Of a stretch of 64,000 nucleotides of DNA, positions 1 to 10,459 are shown one piece after another. The notes under the pieces were generated by a model. The model was given only the letters and a program-made list of their open reading frames with translations. It did not search any database and was not told the DNA's origin. Position numbers and translations under genes: made by a program. The first letter of the stretch is position 1. Every line of letters begins with the position of its first letter. Origin of the DNA: Hyparrhenia diplandra. Taxonomy: Eukaryota > Streptophyta > Magnoliopsida > Poales > Poaceae. The stretch covers positions 310,001 to 374,000 of the forward strand of contig JADLZK010009314.1 in the NCBI GenBank assembly GCA_015847255.1, given 5' to 3'.

Positions 1-1230
1 CGATGATTAGTCAATGCCTTCGAATTAAATGAAATGGCCACTACTGGAAAACAAGGCTTCTGTTTCCACCTACATATTAACTATTAAGAATCTGACATGT
101 TGGTTTTTATCCCATCAGGGGCCTGAAATTCAGATCCAAAACAACCAGGAAAGGGCAGAAAAACTGCCTCTCCTAGGTCCCTCAGGCTTAAAGAACGATG
201 TGAGTTTTTACAGCCTCCATTTTTTCATTGTGTCTCAGATTATGCTTAGTTGAATTGTTCATAGCAGCCATTCTATTCGTGGAGCTGTAGTGAGAATTTG
301 TCATTCACAGCATATGTGCAGCCATTTTCTTCTGACATTCGCAGCCAAGATGGGGACCATGCCAGCTCGTACATATCCTGACCAAATACAAATAACAAAA
401 TCTAAATGCTATGATCCAGGGGCAACCTGGAATATGATCCTTATTGCTGATCTAATAAGCCAATTTTTGCCAACATACGGTCCTATTTTTCAATGTGGCC
501 TATACATGTGAAACCAAATAAAGAAACACGTGGCTGGAGCATGATAACAAAGCAAGAATCCAGGAGCAAACCTCTAAGCGGCTCGCCTCTTGCACTAAAT
601 ATGTGGACTAATTAAACTAGAGAACCTTCAAATCAATTGTGCATGTTCATGGTTTGCATTGTCGAGTATGCATGCACTCCTGGCCTCCTGCATGGGTCCA
701 AACAAATGGCAAACTGCATGAGTATGAGATGTTTTTACCTCAGAAAAACAGAACAAATCTGCCATCTATGAAACGAAACTTCAGAAAGAAATCATGTGAG
801 GCAATACAGGATTACGGCTAAGGGGGGCTGATCTGTCCCGCATCATGCACATAACCATACATCGGTACAATGAATTGCATGTCTGCCTCCCTCTGTGGAT
901 CCTGCATGCGCCACACAAATTTCATGTCAGGTTATTAATATGCGAGAAAATCACAACTCTCCATCCACAGATTTAGCCAAGATTTAAGAAAAAAATCATG
1001 TGGATATGATACCTGTGAAGGGGGCTGACCACACCAAAGGCGTCCCTCTTGCCCGCACAACCAGCTCTCCGGCCGCCAATCACCTAGAAAAATCTCAGCC
1101 TCGGCAGGGGTAGTTGAGGATGGCGAACGTTGAGGAGCAGCATCGACTGAAGAGGAGCTCCTGGCCAAGTGATTCCTCTATGTCTGCGCCGACAAGAGAA
1201 GCTCCACAGAACGCATCCTGCATTCAAATA
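1..1230. other. No gene recognised
   Basis: Only short reading frames occur on both strands and none resembles a known family. Composition is average for grass intergenic DNA. The stretch could hold introns or UTR of a gene lying to the left, but no splice pattern or protein similarity supports one. Confidence 0.4.
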
Positions 1231-1860
1231 ATTAAATCAAAGGGAAGGGGAAAAGGGAAGGGGAAGGGGAAGACGAAGGGGGAGAAGATGGTGGAAATGA
1301 GGAACTCGTGAAGAGGATCTGGAGGAGGGGTTTGGATTTGCCACGAGTGTTGGAGGAGCACACGCCGGACGGGATGGTTCTGACGGCGACGCCTGCCGTG
1401 TCGCCGCCCCTTTCTCCGGGAATTCACGACGGAAGCTATCGCGAGTCACGGGCGAGCACATGACCCTCGGGGAATAACCCGTGGCGGCGACCGATGGGGT
1501 GGGGGAGCGGGATGGCGGTGCCGGTTGGAATGGGCGCACGCGGCGTGGGCGGCAGACCGGGAACGGCGCCGAGATCGCCGCCCGACGCGGCGCGCCTGCT
1601 AAATCGGGCGCGACGGCGCTGTGGGGCGGCCGACTCCTGCACACTACCGCCACCGACGACGCCCGCAGCGACACCGACGAGGTCGCCGCCGGGCTCAGCA
1701 GAGGCGTCGAGGTCCGCCGGAACCCCCGGCCGCGGGAGGCGGGAGAGGCGGCGATCTGGTCCCGTGAGGCGGGGCGGGCGCCGGGCGAAGGCGCCGCCTT
1801 GGGCGGCGAGGTGGGGTGAAACCGGGCGTCTCTACCCCACGATCCGAGATTAGAACCAAA
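1231..1860. promoter_or_regulatory. GC-rich, CpG-dense island with purine run
   Basis: The stretch is strongly GC- and CpG-rich compared with its surroundings. A nearly pure purine run (GGGAAGGGGAA type) lies at about 1239-1315. Frames are open on both strands, as expected of GC-rich DNA, and none shows a known domain. It could be the promoter and first exon of a minus-strand gene, because the minus strand reads CT-rich DNA followed by a possible acceptor near 1220. No protein similarity supports a gene call. Confidence 0.25.
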
Positions 1861-1963
1861 AAAATAAATTGCGATAGAAATAAAGCGGGCGCTGGGATCC
1901 GTGTGCGGGGAGCGTAGCGTGGGTTGGCTCGAGTCGGTGCGCTCCCGGGGTAATATATATCAA

Positions 1964-1966
<3 letters not shown>

Positions 1967-2034
<68 letters not shown>
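1967..2034. repeat. (TA)n microsatellite
   Basis: About 33 uninterrupted TA dinucleotides lie immediately upstream of the surviving part of NLR-A. Such runs are prone to breakage and slippage. This one lies close to the point where the 5' half of NLR-A (CC domain and P-loop exon) is missing. Confidence 0.95.
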
Positions 2035-2038
<4 letters not shown>

Positions 2039-2692
2039 GAAAAAATTGATTATATTTTTTCCCTCATTTTGCTTAGTGATGACGACATGGGCTTTTTTGT
2101 TGTTCTATATATGTGCAGGTACTTCGTTGTTATCGATGACATATGGAAGATCACAGATTGGAATGTGATTAGATGTGCACTACCCCATGATAGTGCTGAT
2201 TTCAGGATCGTCACAGCTACTCGTATCTTCACTGTTGCTGAGCAAATTGGCACTGCTTACGAGATGAAGCCCCTTTCTCCCGACAACTCTAGAATATTAC
2301 TCAATGATAGAATATTTGGCGAAGGAGACAGACAAATGTCCTAATGAACAGCTCACTACGGACTCAGGCCCTTTGCCGAAAGTGTCAAAAAACACTCGGC
2401 AAAGGCTCTTATACACTCGGCAAAGCCTTTGCCGAGTGTAACACTTCGATAAAGAGCACTCGGCAAAGTTTACTCGACAAAGAGCCTCTTTGCCGCCGAG
2501 TGTTTTTATCGGGCACTCTTTTAAGGCTTTGCCGAGTGTCGAAAAAACACCGGCAGAGAGAAAATGCGAAAAACCGAAAAAACCCAAAAATAATAGCATT
2601 TTTTTTTAAATCGAGGAGGGTCCCACCAGCCACTAACCACCCACCTTGTCACAATCTATTTTTTCATAACATTTTGCAAATGTGCGGTCGCT

Positions 2693-2757
2693 TGAGAATC
2701 GAACCCAGGACCTCCCACTCAAGCACCCACTGCTCTACCATTACACTACATCATCGC
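2693..2757 (-). other. tRNA-like A-box/B-box module in the CACTA element
   Basis: On the minus strand an A-box-like TAGTGTAATGGTAGAGC is followed about 30 nt later by a B-box-like GGGTTCGATTC, with tRNA-like spacing. A complete acceptor stem and a normal anticodon arm are not evident, so this is not called a tRNA gene. A related module lies in the second CACTA-like element at about 41,425-41,475. Confidence 0.5.
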
Positions 2758-2831
2758 TTGTGTCAATAGTTAGTTTTAGTTCCTCAAATATCGTACTAAA
2801 CGAAGAGAAAATTGCTTTTTGAGGCGCTAAA

Positions 2832-3076
2832 CGAATTCAAATCAAAAAGTGTTCAACTATAAAGATTCATAACTTTTCGAGATCTACAATCTTTATTTTT
2901 GGAAGTTTTTCCATCCAAGGTCATTTAAAAAATTCAAATTTCAAATTTGAGACTCTTATATTTGAAATTCGAATTTTTTCAAATGACCTCGGATGGAAAA
3001 AACTTCCTAAATGAAAAGTGTAGATCTCAAAAAGTTATGAAACTTTATAGTTGATAACTTTTGATTTGAATAAAAT
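2832..3076. repeat. Imperfect palindrome, CACTA interior (first)
   Basis: Arms of about 115 bp face each other around an AT-rich centre near 2950. The left arm includes CATAACTTTTCGAGATCTAC and the right arm the matching GTAGATCTCAAAAAGTTATG. RNA from either strand could fold into a long hairpin. Confidence 0.75.
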
Positions 3077-3207
3077 TTAGGGTCTCAAAAACTGATTTAA
3101 AAAACTGGTTTGAAAATCTTTTGCCGAGTGTCGAAAAAAAAAAAAACACTCGGCAAAAGGCGGTCTTTGCCGAGTGCTTGTTTTGGCACTTTCGGCAAAG
3201 AGGGCAA

Positions 3208-3884
3208 ACCAATTTTTCAAATCAGTTTTGGAGACCTTAAATGAATTCAAATAAAAAAAAATTGTCAACTACAAAGTTTCTTAACTTTTCGAGATCTACA
3301 ATTGTCATTTAGGAAGTTTTTTCCATCGAGGTGTTTTGAAAAATTCAAATTTTTTTAAATTTAAAATTTGAGAGATTCAGACCTAGTTTTGCACGATAAT
3401 ATGAATTCAAACAAAAAAACTTTCTACTACAAAGTTTCATATCTTTTTTGAGATTTACAAAGTTTATTTTATTTATTTCTTCATTTGACAAAGTTTTAGT
3501 AACATTATTCGTAAATCTTATTAATCTCTCTTCTAGTTACATGAAAATATATGAGGATATGAGAGAGATGTAGGTTTGGTGAACAACGTTACTAACGCTT
3601 TGTCAAATGAAGAAATGACCAAAGTAAACTTTGTAAATCTCAAAAAAGATATGAACCTTTGTATTAGAAATTTTTTGGTTTGAATTCATCTTATCATGCA
3701 AAACTAGGAATCGAATCTCTCAAATTTCAAATTTGAGGAAATTCGAATTTTTCAAAACACGATGGAAAAAACTTCCTAAATGAAAAATATAGATCTCGAA
3801 AAAGTTATGAAACTTTGTAGTTGACAACTTTTTTATTTGAATTCATTTAAGGCCCCAAAAACTAATTTGAAAAATTGTTTTGCC
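3208..3884. repeat. Long imperfect palindrome, CACTA interior (second)
   Basis: Two arms of about 330 bp meet near 3545. Matching outer blocks are the GAATTCAAAT-rich segment near 3240 and its complement near 3840. Matching inner blocks are CTAGTTTTGCACGATAA and its complement near 3695. The arms resemble those of the first palindrome, so the interior looks like a duplicated foldback. Confidence 0.75.
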
Positions 3885-6055
3885 CTCTTTGCCGAAGTTT
3901 TTTTTTGGCACTCGGCAAAGACCCTTTGTTTTTTTTTTTTTTTTTTGGTAAAGAGTGTTCTTTGCTGAGTGTTTTTTTTTTGACACTTTCGGCAAAGCCA
4001 TCTTTGCCGAGTGTTTTTTCTTTGCCGTGTGTTTTTATTTGGCACTCGGCAAAGATGTTCTTTACCGAGTGCCCAATAAAATACACTCGGCAAAAGAGTC
4101 CAACACTCGGCAAAGAGTGTTTTTCGGTAGTGTAGAAGAAGTATCAAATAGAATACTAAAGAAATGTGGTGGTGTTCCCTTAGCTATTATTACAATAGCT
4201 AGTTTGTTGATTACTAAAGGAAAAAGCAAATTGGAGTGGTATGATGTGTGCAACTCTATTGGTGAAGGACTAGAGGACGATAATACCATAGAGAATATGA
4301 GGACGGTTTTGTCACTCAGCTATTATGATATGCCATCTCATCTAAGGACCTGCTTGTTATATTTAAGTATGTTTCCAAAAGATTATGAAATTGGTAAAGA
4401 TCGTTTGATATGGTTGTGGATAGCTGAAGGTTTTATCCCGTCTCAAAAGCAAGAAAAGAGGTTATTTGAAGCGGGGAGAGTTACCTTAATGAGCTCATAA
4501 ATAGAAGCATGATCCAACTTCGGGCATGGTGAAAGGACAGGCATGGTAGAATGTTGCCGTGTACATGATATGGTGCTTGATCTTATCCGTTCCTTATCAA
4601 GTGAAGAAAACTTTGTTGCTATACTGAGAACAATATGGCTCACTCATCTACATCAGAAAAGGTCCGAAGGCTATCCCTTCAAAATGGTAAGGCTAGTCAT
4701 GGTGATCCTGAGGCTACATTGAGAAAAGAACATGTGAGGTCAGTTTTTTGTCTTTCCATCGGCTATTGATCATGTACCAACACTCGAGAGCTTTGGAGTA
4801 CTGCATGTATTGGATTTAGAAGGTTGTGATCTTTCACAAGGCTATAGCCTTAAGTACCTTGGGAATTTAGTTCATTTGAGGTACCTAAGACTAAAAGATA
4901 CAAAGATTGATCATCTCCCTGAAGACATAGGAAACCTACAATTTCTACAAACATTAGATGTACAAGGATATTTGAATAGAATTCCTAGCTTGCCGTCAAG
5001 TATTTTTGGGCTAAAACAATTGATGTGCATGCGCATAAATGCAACTACAAGAGTGTCAACAGGGATTGGGAGCTTGACAGGCCTTGAACAGCTTTCACAT
5101 TTAAACATTGGTCACGATGACTGCATAGACATCGTACAAGAGCTAGGCCATCTATCCGAGCTGAAGGGGCTGGAAATTACCAGAAAAACTCATAACAATG
5201 TCCAGTTTCAATCCCTGCTGGTGGAGTGCCTAAACAAGCTGCATAAAATCCAGAGTCTAAAAATTGTGTTCTATCCTGTTTGTGGTGAATGCAGCTTGGA
5301 TGGTTGGGTCGTCATTGCCCCACAACATCTCCGTAGTTTGGACCTATGGTCCTTGTGCTGGTTTTCTATGCTGCCTGCTTGGTTCAAGGTGGATCCCTCA
5401 CTCTTTGCTGACCTTTCCTACCTCTGCATCAACGTGAGGGCGCTGCAGCAGGAGGATCTCGAAATTCTCGGAAGGTTGCCTGCTCTCTACTGTCTAATGT
5501 TGAAGGTACATCATAAGGATCCCGGGAACCAAAGGAGATTCACCATTGGTGCTTGTACATTCCCATGCCTGGTAACCTGTGGCTTGCTGGGTATCAGACA
5601 ACGGCCAGTGGTGTTTCAGCAAGGAGCTATGCCGAGGCTCGCAACACTTATTTTGGATTTGCCAGTGCAGGAGATAAGAGAAATCGACAGTGGTTTCGAC
5701 TTGGGCCTTGGGAATCTGCCGCTGCTGCATGATTTGACGGTTTGTTTAGTATGTGAAGACACCAGCACGGGGGAGGTGGAAGAAGCAAAGGCTGCGGTGA
5801 GGCATGCTATTGAAGTCCACCCCAATCATCCCACCCTTGTCGTAAGACGTTCATGAAAGGCAATTAAGGTAAACAGCTTCTTCTAGATTCTCCCTTATCT
5901 CCTTTACCTGTTCCTTCGAATCTAAATATATTTTGTTTCTTGCTTTCTTATCAGATTAGAGGTTGAACTTGAACCATGGACAGAGTCGGCCACATCTGTT
6001 TTATGCCAGGGCTCGCTGATCTTGAGTTGTTGCAATTATGTGTTGTGCTCAAAAC

Positions 6056-6820
6056 CCCACTTGCTACTTCTGTTCACACCCTGAAGACTCAAATCACTTG
6101 TTTTTTACATGTAGTACAGCAAGGTCTGTTTGGGCTATTATTGCCATTTCTTTGGGGGCAAATGATTGTCCAGGTTCTTTTGATCAATGTTGGAATTGGT
6201 GTAATAAATGGCTATCTGGTAGGGGAAAATTCCACACCTTTGGGATTGCTGCAATCTGCTGGGCAATCTGGAAGAGCTGGAATTCGGCTTGTTTTGATGG
6301 CAAAATAGTACAGGATCCTGCTCAGATTGTCTGTTATGCATGTTCACTTATGGGATATTGGGCAGGTCTCTACTTTGATGGCGACAGGGAGGCCTTGATC
6401 GAAGGGATCAACACGGTGTTAAGAATTGCACCGAAGCTAGCAAAAAGAAGCCGAAGACAGAAGTTGTTCTGAAGCTGAAAGATGATCAAGATGGCGGGGA
6501 TTCTCATTGAAGACCTGATGACATACAGCAAAAAAGAAAAGGAGGGATGGAGGAATGAAAAAGACAAGAGTTTAAAGTTGTTTTTCCAGTCTTGTTTGAT
6601 ATCTGGAGAACTTGTATGGATGATGGGTATTTTACTTTCTGTTATCCTGTTTTAGCTTAATGTGGCTGTTTTCTAGTCAGTTGGTCAGGCTTAGTTTTCA
6701 GGTCGTGAGGTTGGTTTATGATTAGCCTGCTTTCTGTCTAGTCTTTTCTTCTTCGATGTAAAACTCTTGGTTTCCGTTACCTTGAGTAATGGAAATGGGG
6801 ATCACCCTCGGTTCGAAAAA
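6056..6820 (+). mobile_element. 5'-truncated L1-type LINE with 18-bp target-site duplication
   Basis: The insertion is flanked by identical copies of ATGTGTTGTGCTCAAAAC at 6038-6055 and 6821-6838. It retains only the end of ORF2. The frame open to the stop near 6472 has the zf-RVT zinc-binding pattern (CYFCSHPEDSNHLFFTC, then W-x2-I-W spacing) that ends the reverse transcriptase protein of plant LINEs. A 3' UTR of about 350 bp ends in CGGTTCG and a short A tail. It sits about 200 bp beyond the NLR-A stop codon, possibly in its 3' UTR. Confidence 0.9.
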
Positions 6821-6838
6821 ATGTGTTGTGCTCAAAAC

Positions 6839-7550
6839 GAGAGAAATCGATGATTTGTTTCGACAGCAAGGAGGTGGTATGACACTTGCTCTGCTTGTTC
6901 CTTGTCACCTATCTCCTTCATACCCGTTTCTCTCTTCTTCTCTGGATTCGTGATGAATCATGAACTGTTAAACACGAAGGTGCAATTCTTCTCCTTTCCC
7001 TGTTTCTTCTGATGTAAATTTATATGTTTGATCTTGTTGAGAAGCAAACAATTTGTATGATGCTAATAATGCGCGGCATGAACCGTCAGTCATTAATTTA
7101 TGTTTAATTTTGGGCATCATAATGAAAATCTGCGAGCCTCACAGAATCTACCATGACAGGCAAAGAGAAACCTTCACCAGTTTACTGTTAATGTGTGTTG
7201 AATTGCAAGTTCAAATGTTCACAACTGAACTAGAGAAAAATGGCAGCTCATCAGACTATGGTCCATAAAGTTCAGGTCAACAACCTAGAAGACTAAACAA
7301 TTCAAAAAAATGTTGGCCCAAAAATAGGTTGCAAGGGGTTCCAAGGAAGACATGTCATTTTCAGTTGTCAAGGAAGACACTGTAATCTTCAGTTTTCAGT
7401 TGAGTGCAGTCGCGTAGCACTTACACTGTCGTGTCATGAGTACATATCTACTGATACGATTGAGAGCATGTATGAATCAAACATATGGATGTGTACTCTG
7501 CTCTCCAATCGTATGGATCACTAGCTGTATGGGATCAAACATATGGATAG
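6839..7550 (+). other. Downstream flank of NLR block A
   Basis: This non-coding stretch is paralogous to the DNA after NLR-B (about 18,030-19,100) and to block C (39,590-40,080). Shared landmarks include TTTAATTTTGGGCATCAT, a TGTCATGAGTACATATC segment and TTGCAAGTTCAAATGTTC. No reading frame is convincing. It is broken at about 7,555 by a LINE and resumes at 13,167. Confidence 0.75.
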
Positions 7551-9400
7551 CCGCGTCTACGAGCGTCGTCGGAGTCGCCAGGGAGGCCCGTTGCCGTTCA
7601 CCACCGCTGCAGCCGCTGAGTTTCGCGCCGCCGGCGGCCTCCCTGCCTCGGCACCGGCTGCTGCGGTCGACTCGCCACGCTCCGAGGTGCACCTCCCCGT
7701 GGGATGGCTCGCGGCGGCGACGAGCTCTGGGGAGTACGAGCGCCAGCACTTCAATGGCTCCGACTCCGCCCGACAGTCCGCCCGGATGCAGCGTCGCCCG
7801 CTACGCCGACGCCGGGTCTCTCGGGCGCCCGAGCTCACGGAGAAGCCCGCCGCCTACATCGACCGCCCGATCAGTCGGTCTTGTGGAGGTTAGCGAGTTC
7901 CTCGCGCCGCATGCGCCTCGCGTGGACCCGCCTCCCGGTCGAGTTTAAGTCGCCCCCATGTCGCTGGAGCCATGATCGCTGGCGACTCATCCCATTGGCG
8001 TAGCGACGGCCTGCGCCGCAGGAGTCCGTGGAGTGGACGCCACGCCGCTCTCGCTGGAGGTGCCGGAGGAGACCAACAACAGTTCAACTTCACTCCCACC
8101 GCTTGCCTTCGCCGCCGTGGCGGACTTCCCCAACGAGCACCGTACGTTGAGAAGATCCACGACCGCTTCCGGCTTTGCGGCGGTGGCGGAGATCGACCCG
8201 CATGCCTCACGCCAACACCTTCGAACACTTGCGCCCCGCCGAGGTCAGCGATCACCGCAATCATCCCACGTGAGCTGCGGATCTCGGCAAAGATGGGCCC
8301 CCGGCCGGACGGGGCCGTGGCAAAGTCCTTCCGATCCGTATCCGCCGCGCTGACACAAAGCTAGATGGCAGCGGCAACTTGGCGCCGTTTTTGGCCCACC
8401 GCCGCCTCCCGCAGCGGCCCGACCATGGGGCGAACGGTCCTTTTCGGCCTCAGCAGCAGCGCCGCCCCAGCCCGCACCCGCTCAACAACGGCTACGACCA
8501 ATGACGCGCACGCTGGCGTCAACCACTTCGCTGCCGGGCCATCAGGCCAACCTCGCGCGCCATCCGCTGCCCGGATGTCGGCCCGGGCGGTCTCTCCCCG
8601 CGCCTTTTGCTGGTCTCCCGGCACACTCGCACACTCTACGAGGGGGTCCACCGGGGCTTCAGCAGATCGCACCCGAGGCTTCGCCGCCGCCGCTGGATGC
8701 CTCTCCGGACTCCGTCCCGCACTCACGCCTGGTGCCCGGCGGGTCCTGGCGAGGGCCTCCCATGGCCGCGTGGTGAGGGCGACCGCTCCACGGCACCGAC
8801 GGCGCCGCCTGCCGGTCATCACCTACAGCCGTCGTCGCGTGCGTGCCGCTCCGCGCCCCCGTGGTGGGTCGCAGCGGATGACCGCTGTTGACGCCTGCAC
8901 GCCACGCACTGCACGGTGGCCGGCGGCCAAGGCGCCGCCGCGAGTTCGTCGACGCATGGCGACCCCAGGCCATGCAGCGCAAGCGCGCTGAACACACTCT
9001 CGGGCTGCACCGCAAAGCTGAAGAAGCATGTCAAGGCTTCCAACATCCTTGCCTCGCAACAACCCGCCCGCCCAATGCACGGACCTCGGGGAAGCTTGCA
9101 AACGCGGTGGCAGGCTGCAAGAACGTCACCGACGTTGTGGTGCCATCGCCGGCACCATGAAGCGCACGTCCGATACACCGCCACTTGCGGCTCACGCCTT
9201 CTACCCGACGGCCGCGGGATTCGCCCATTAGAAGGTGTTTGTATTTGTATCAGTTTCGTTGTCGTTGTCGTAGTTGTCGTCTCGCTGGTTTCGATTAGAT
9301 GTTGTACTTTACATTTCGTAACTCGCTATGGTTGTTTGGAGCTTGCTGGCGCACGGCTGCGCCCGGCGTCCAGAGCTGCACGGTGTTTAACTTGCTCACC

Positions 9401-10310
9401 ATGAATTCGAACAATCGCATTTTCGTTCTCGTTTGTTGGAATGTGCGCGGTCTAGGCGACTTCGGACAAGTGTAAGGTGGTGCGAAATGCGCCTACGCGT
9501 GATGCAAATGCGTCGATCGTATGTTTGCAGGAAACAAAGCTTTCTGAAATCAGTCTTTTCAAAGCAAAGTCTTTCCTCCCACAGCCTTTTTCCTCCTCCT
9601 TTGTGTTCGTCCCGGCTGACGGCACGAGGGGAGGAATCTTGACTGCTTGGAATCCGGCAATCTTCTCGCTACAGAGCACTCATCAAACCCCTCTTTCCCT
9701 GCATCAGCGTCATTTGAGCTGCAATGTCTCCAACCTGGACTTCACCGTCTCAAATGTCCACGGACCTTCAGACCATTCCGGCTCGATCCCGTTCCTTCAC
9801 TCTCTTAACGACATTCGCTGTAGCGTCTCCTCACCTTGGGTCGCCCTTGGTGATTTCAACCTTGTCCGAGGCCGGGAGGACAAAAACAACGGCCAATTTA
9901 ACCCTCGCCTCGGCTGCGGCTTTCAACGACTCCATTGCTAACCTGCAATCTATGCGAGATCGTGCTCTCCCGGCCGGACTTTACACTGACCAACAATCAG
10001 CCAAACCCCATCCTAGCCAAAGTTGGATCGCGTTCTTGCGGACAGCGTTCAACCGTCTTTTCCCCTTTCGCCTCTCCTCTCTTCCCCGCCGACGCCCGAT
10101 CACACTCCGCTTTTTGCTCTCCTTAGCCACCAACCTACCCCTCGCCGAGACACTTCCATTTCGAAAAGCACCGCTGGCCACGAACCCAAACTTCCTCCCC
10201 TCGGTCCTCCCGGCTTGGCAGCAGCACCTCATCTAAGACAACGCGGTTTAGCGCTTGGCCTCCCGCATCAAGGCGACGCGTCTTTGCAGCAAAGGTTTGG
10301 AATCGTGTAA
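9401..10310 (+). pseudogene. LINE ORF2, endonuclease part (frameshifted)
   Basis: An ATG at 9401 opens a frame with the conserved start of plant LINE endonucleases (VCWNVRGLG). One extra base near 9,462 shifts it, after which VCLQETKL, the GGILTAWNP segment and GDFNLVRGRED follow. A second shift lies near 9,920, followed by a TNNQPNPILAK segment in another frame. These are the catalytic landmarks of the APE-type endonuclease that nicks target DNA for target-primed reverse transcription. The reading frame is not functional as given. Confidence 0.8.
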
Positions 10311-10459
10311 CAGGGCACCACTACACCATATTCATAACTGCCGTTTCATCATCCAATTTGTTTGACTTTTTATGAAGAAACTCGAAGCTTGTCCGTCCAA
10401 GAGTTTGGTGCGGGAGCCTCCAAATAAACAGGAGTTAGAAGTGGCTGTCAAAGAAAATG

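Larger units (their letters stand above)
2354..4132. mobile_element. Non-autonomous CACTA (En/Spm-type) element inside NLR-A
   Basis: The 1,779-bp insertion begins CACTACGG and ends CGGTAGTG. Both ends carry many copies of CTTTGCCGAGTG or its complement, the subterminal repeats typical of grass CACTA elements. Alignment with the other NLR copies places the insertion within CTAATGAACAGCT/TAGAAGAAG. The flanks share only a T, so a clean 3-bp TSD is not seen. No transposase reading frame is present, so it must have been mobilised in trans. The interior is two long imperfect palindromes (listed separately) and a tRNA-like stretch. Confidence 0.85.
2119..5856 (+). pseudogene. NLR-A: CC-NB-ARC-LRR resistance gene remnant, split by a CACTA element
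   Basis: This is a remnant of an intracellular immune receptor of the grass CNL class. The sequence starts at the exon-2 acceptor (TGTGCAG before 2119) with the Walker B region (YFVVIDDIW) and the RNBS-B-like segment. It is cut at 2353 by a CACTA insertion and resumes at 4133 with the GLPL motif (CGGVPLAI), RNBS-D (CLLYLSMFPKDYEI), RLIWLWIAEGF and an MHD-type motif (CRVHDMVLDLI, near 4555). The LRR part is open to the stop at 5854-5856 and ends in the same HAIEVHPNHPT tail as NLR-B. The CC domain, P-loop exon and first intron are absent upstream, where a (TA)n run lies instead. Frameshifts near 4480, 4510-4530 and 4745 break the frame even without the insertion. It is a pseudogene by sequence. 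A possible 3'-UTR intron follows the stop (GTAAAC near 5871, CAG near 5955). Confidence 0.9.

Noticed and set aside
7543..9234. Many overlapping open frames on both strands of the GC-rich stretch
   Set aside because: High GC content lowers stop-codon frequency; the frames have arginine/alanine/proline-rich low-complexity translations and no domain.
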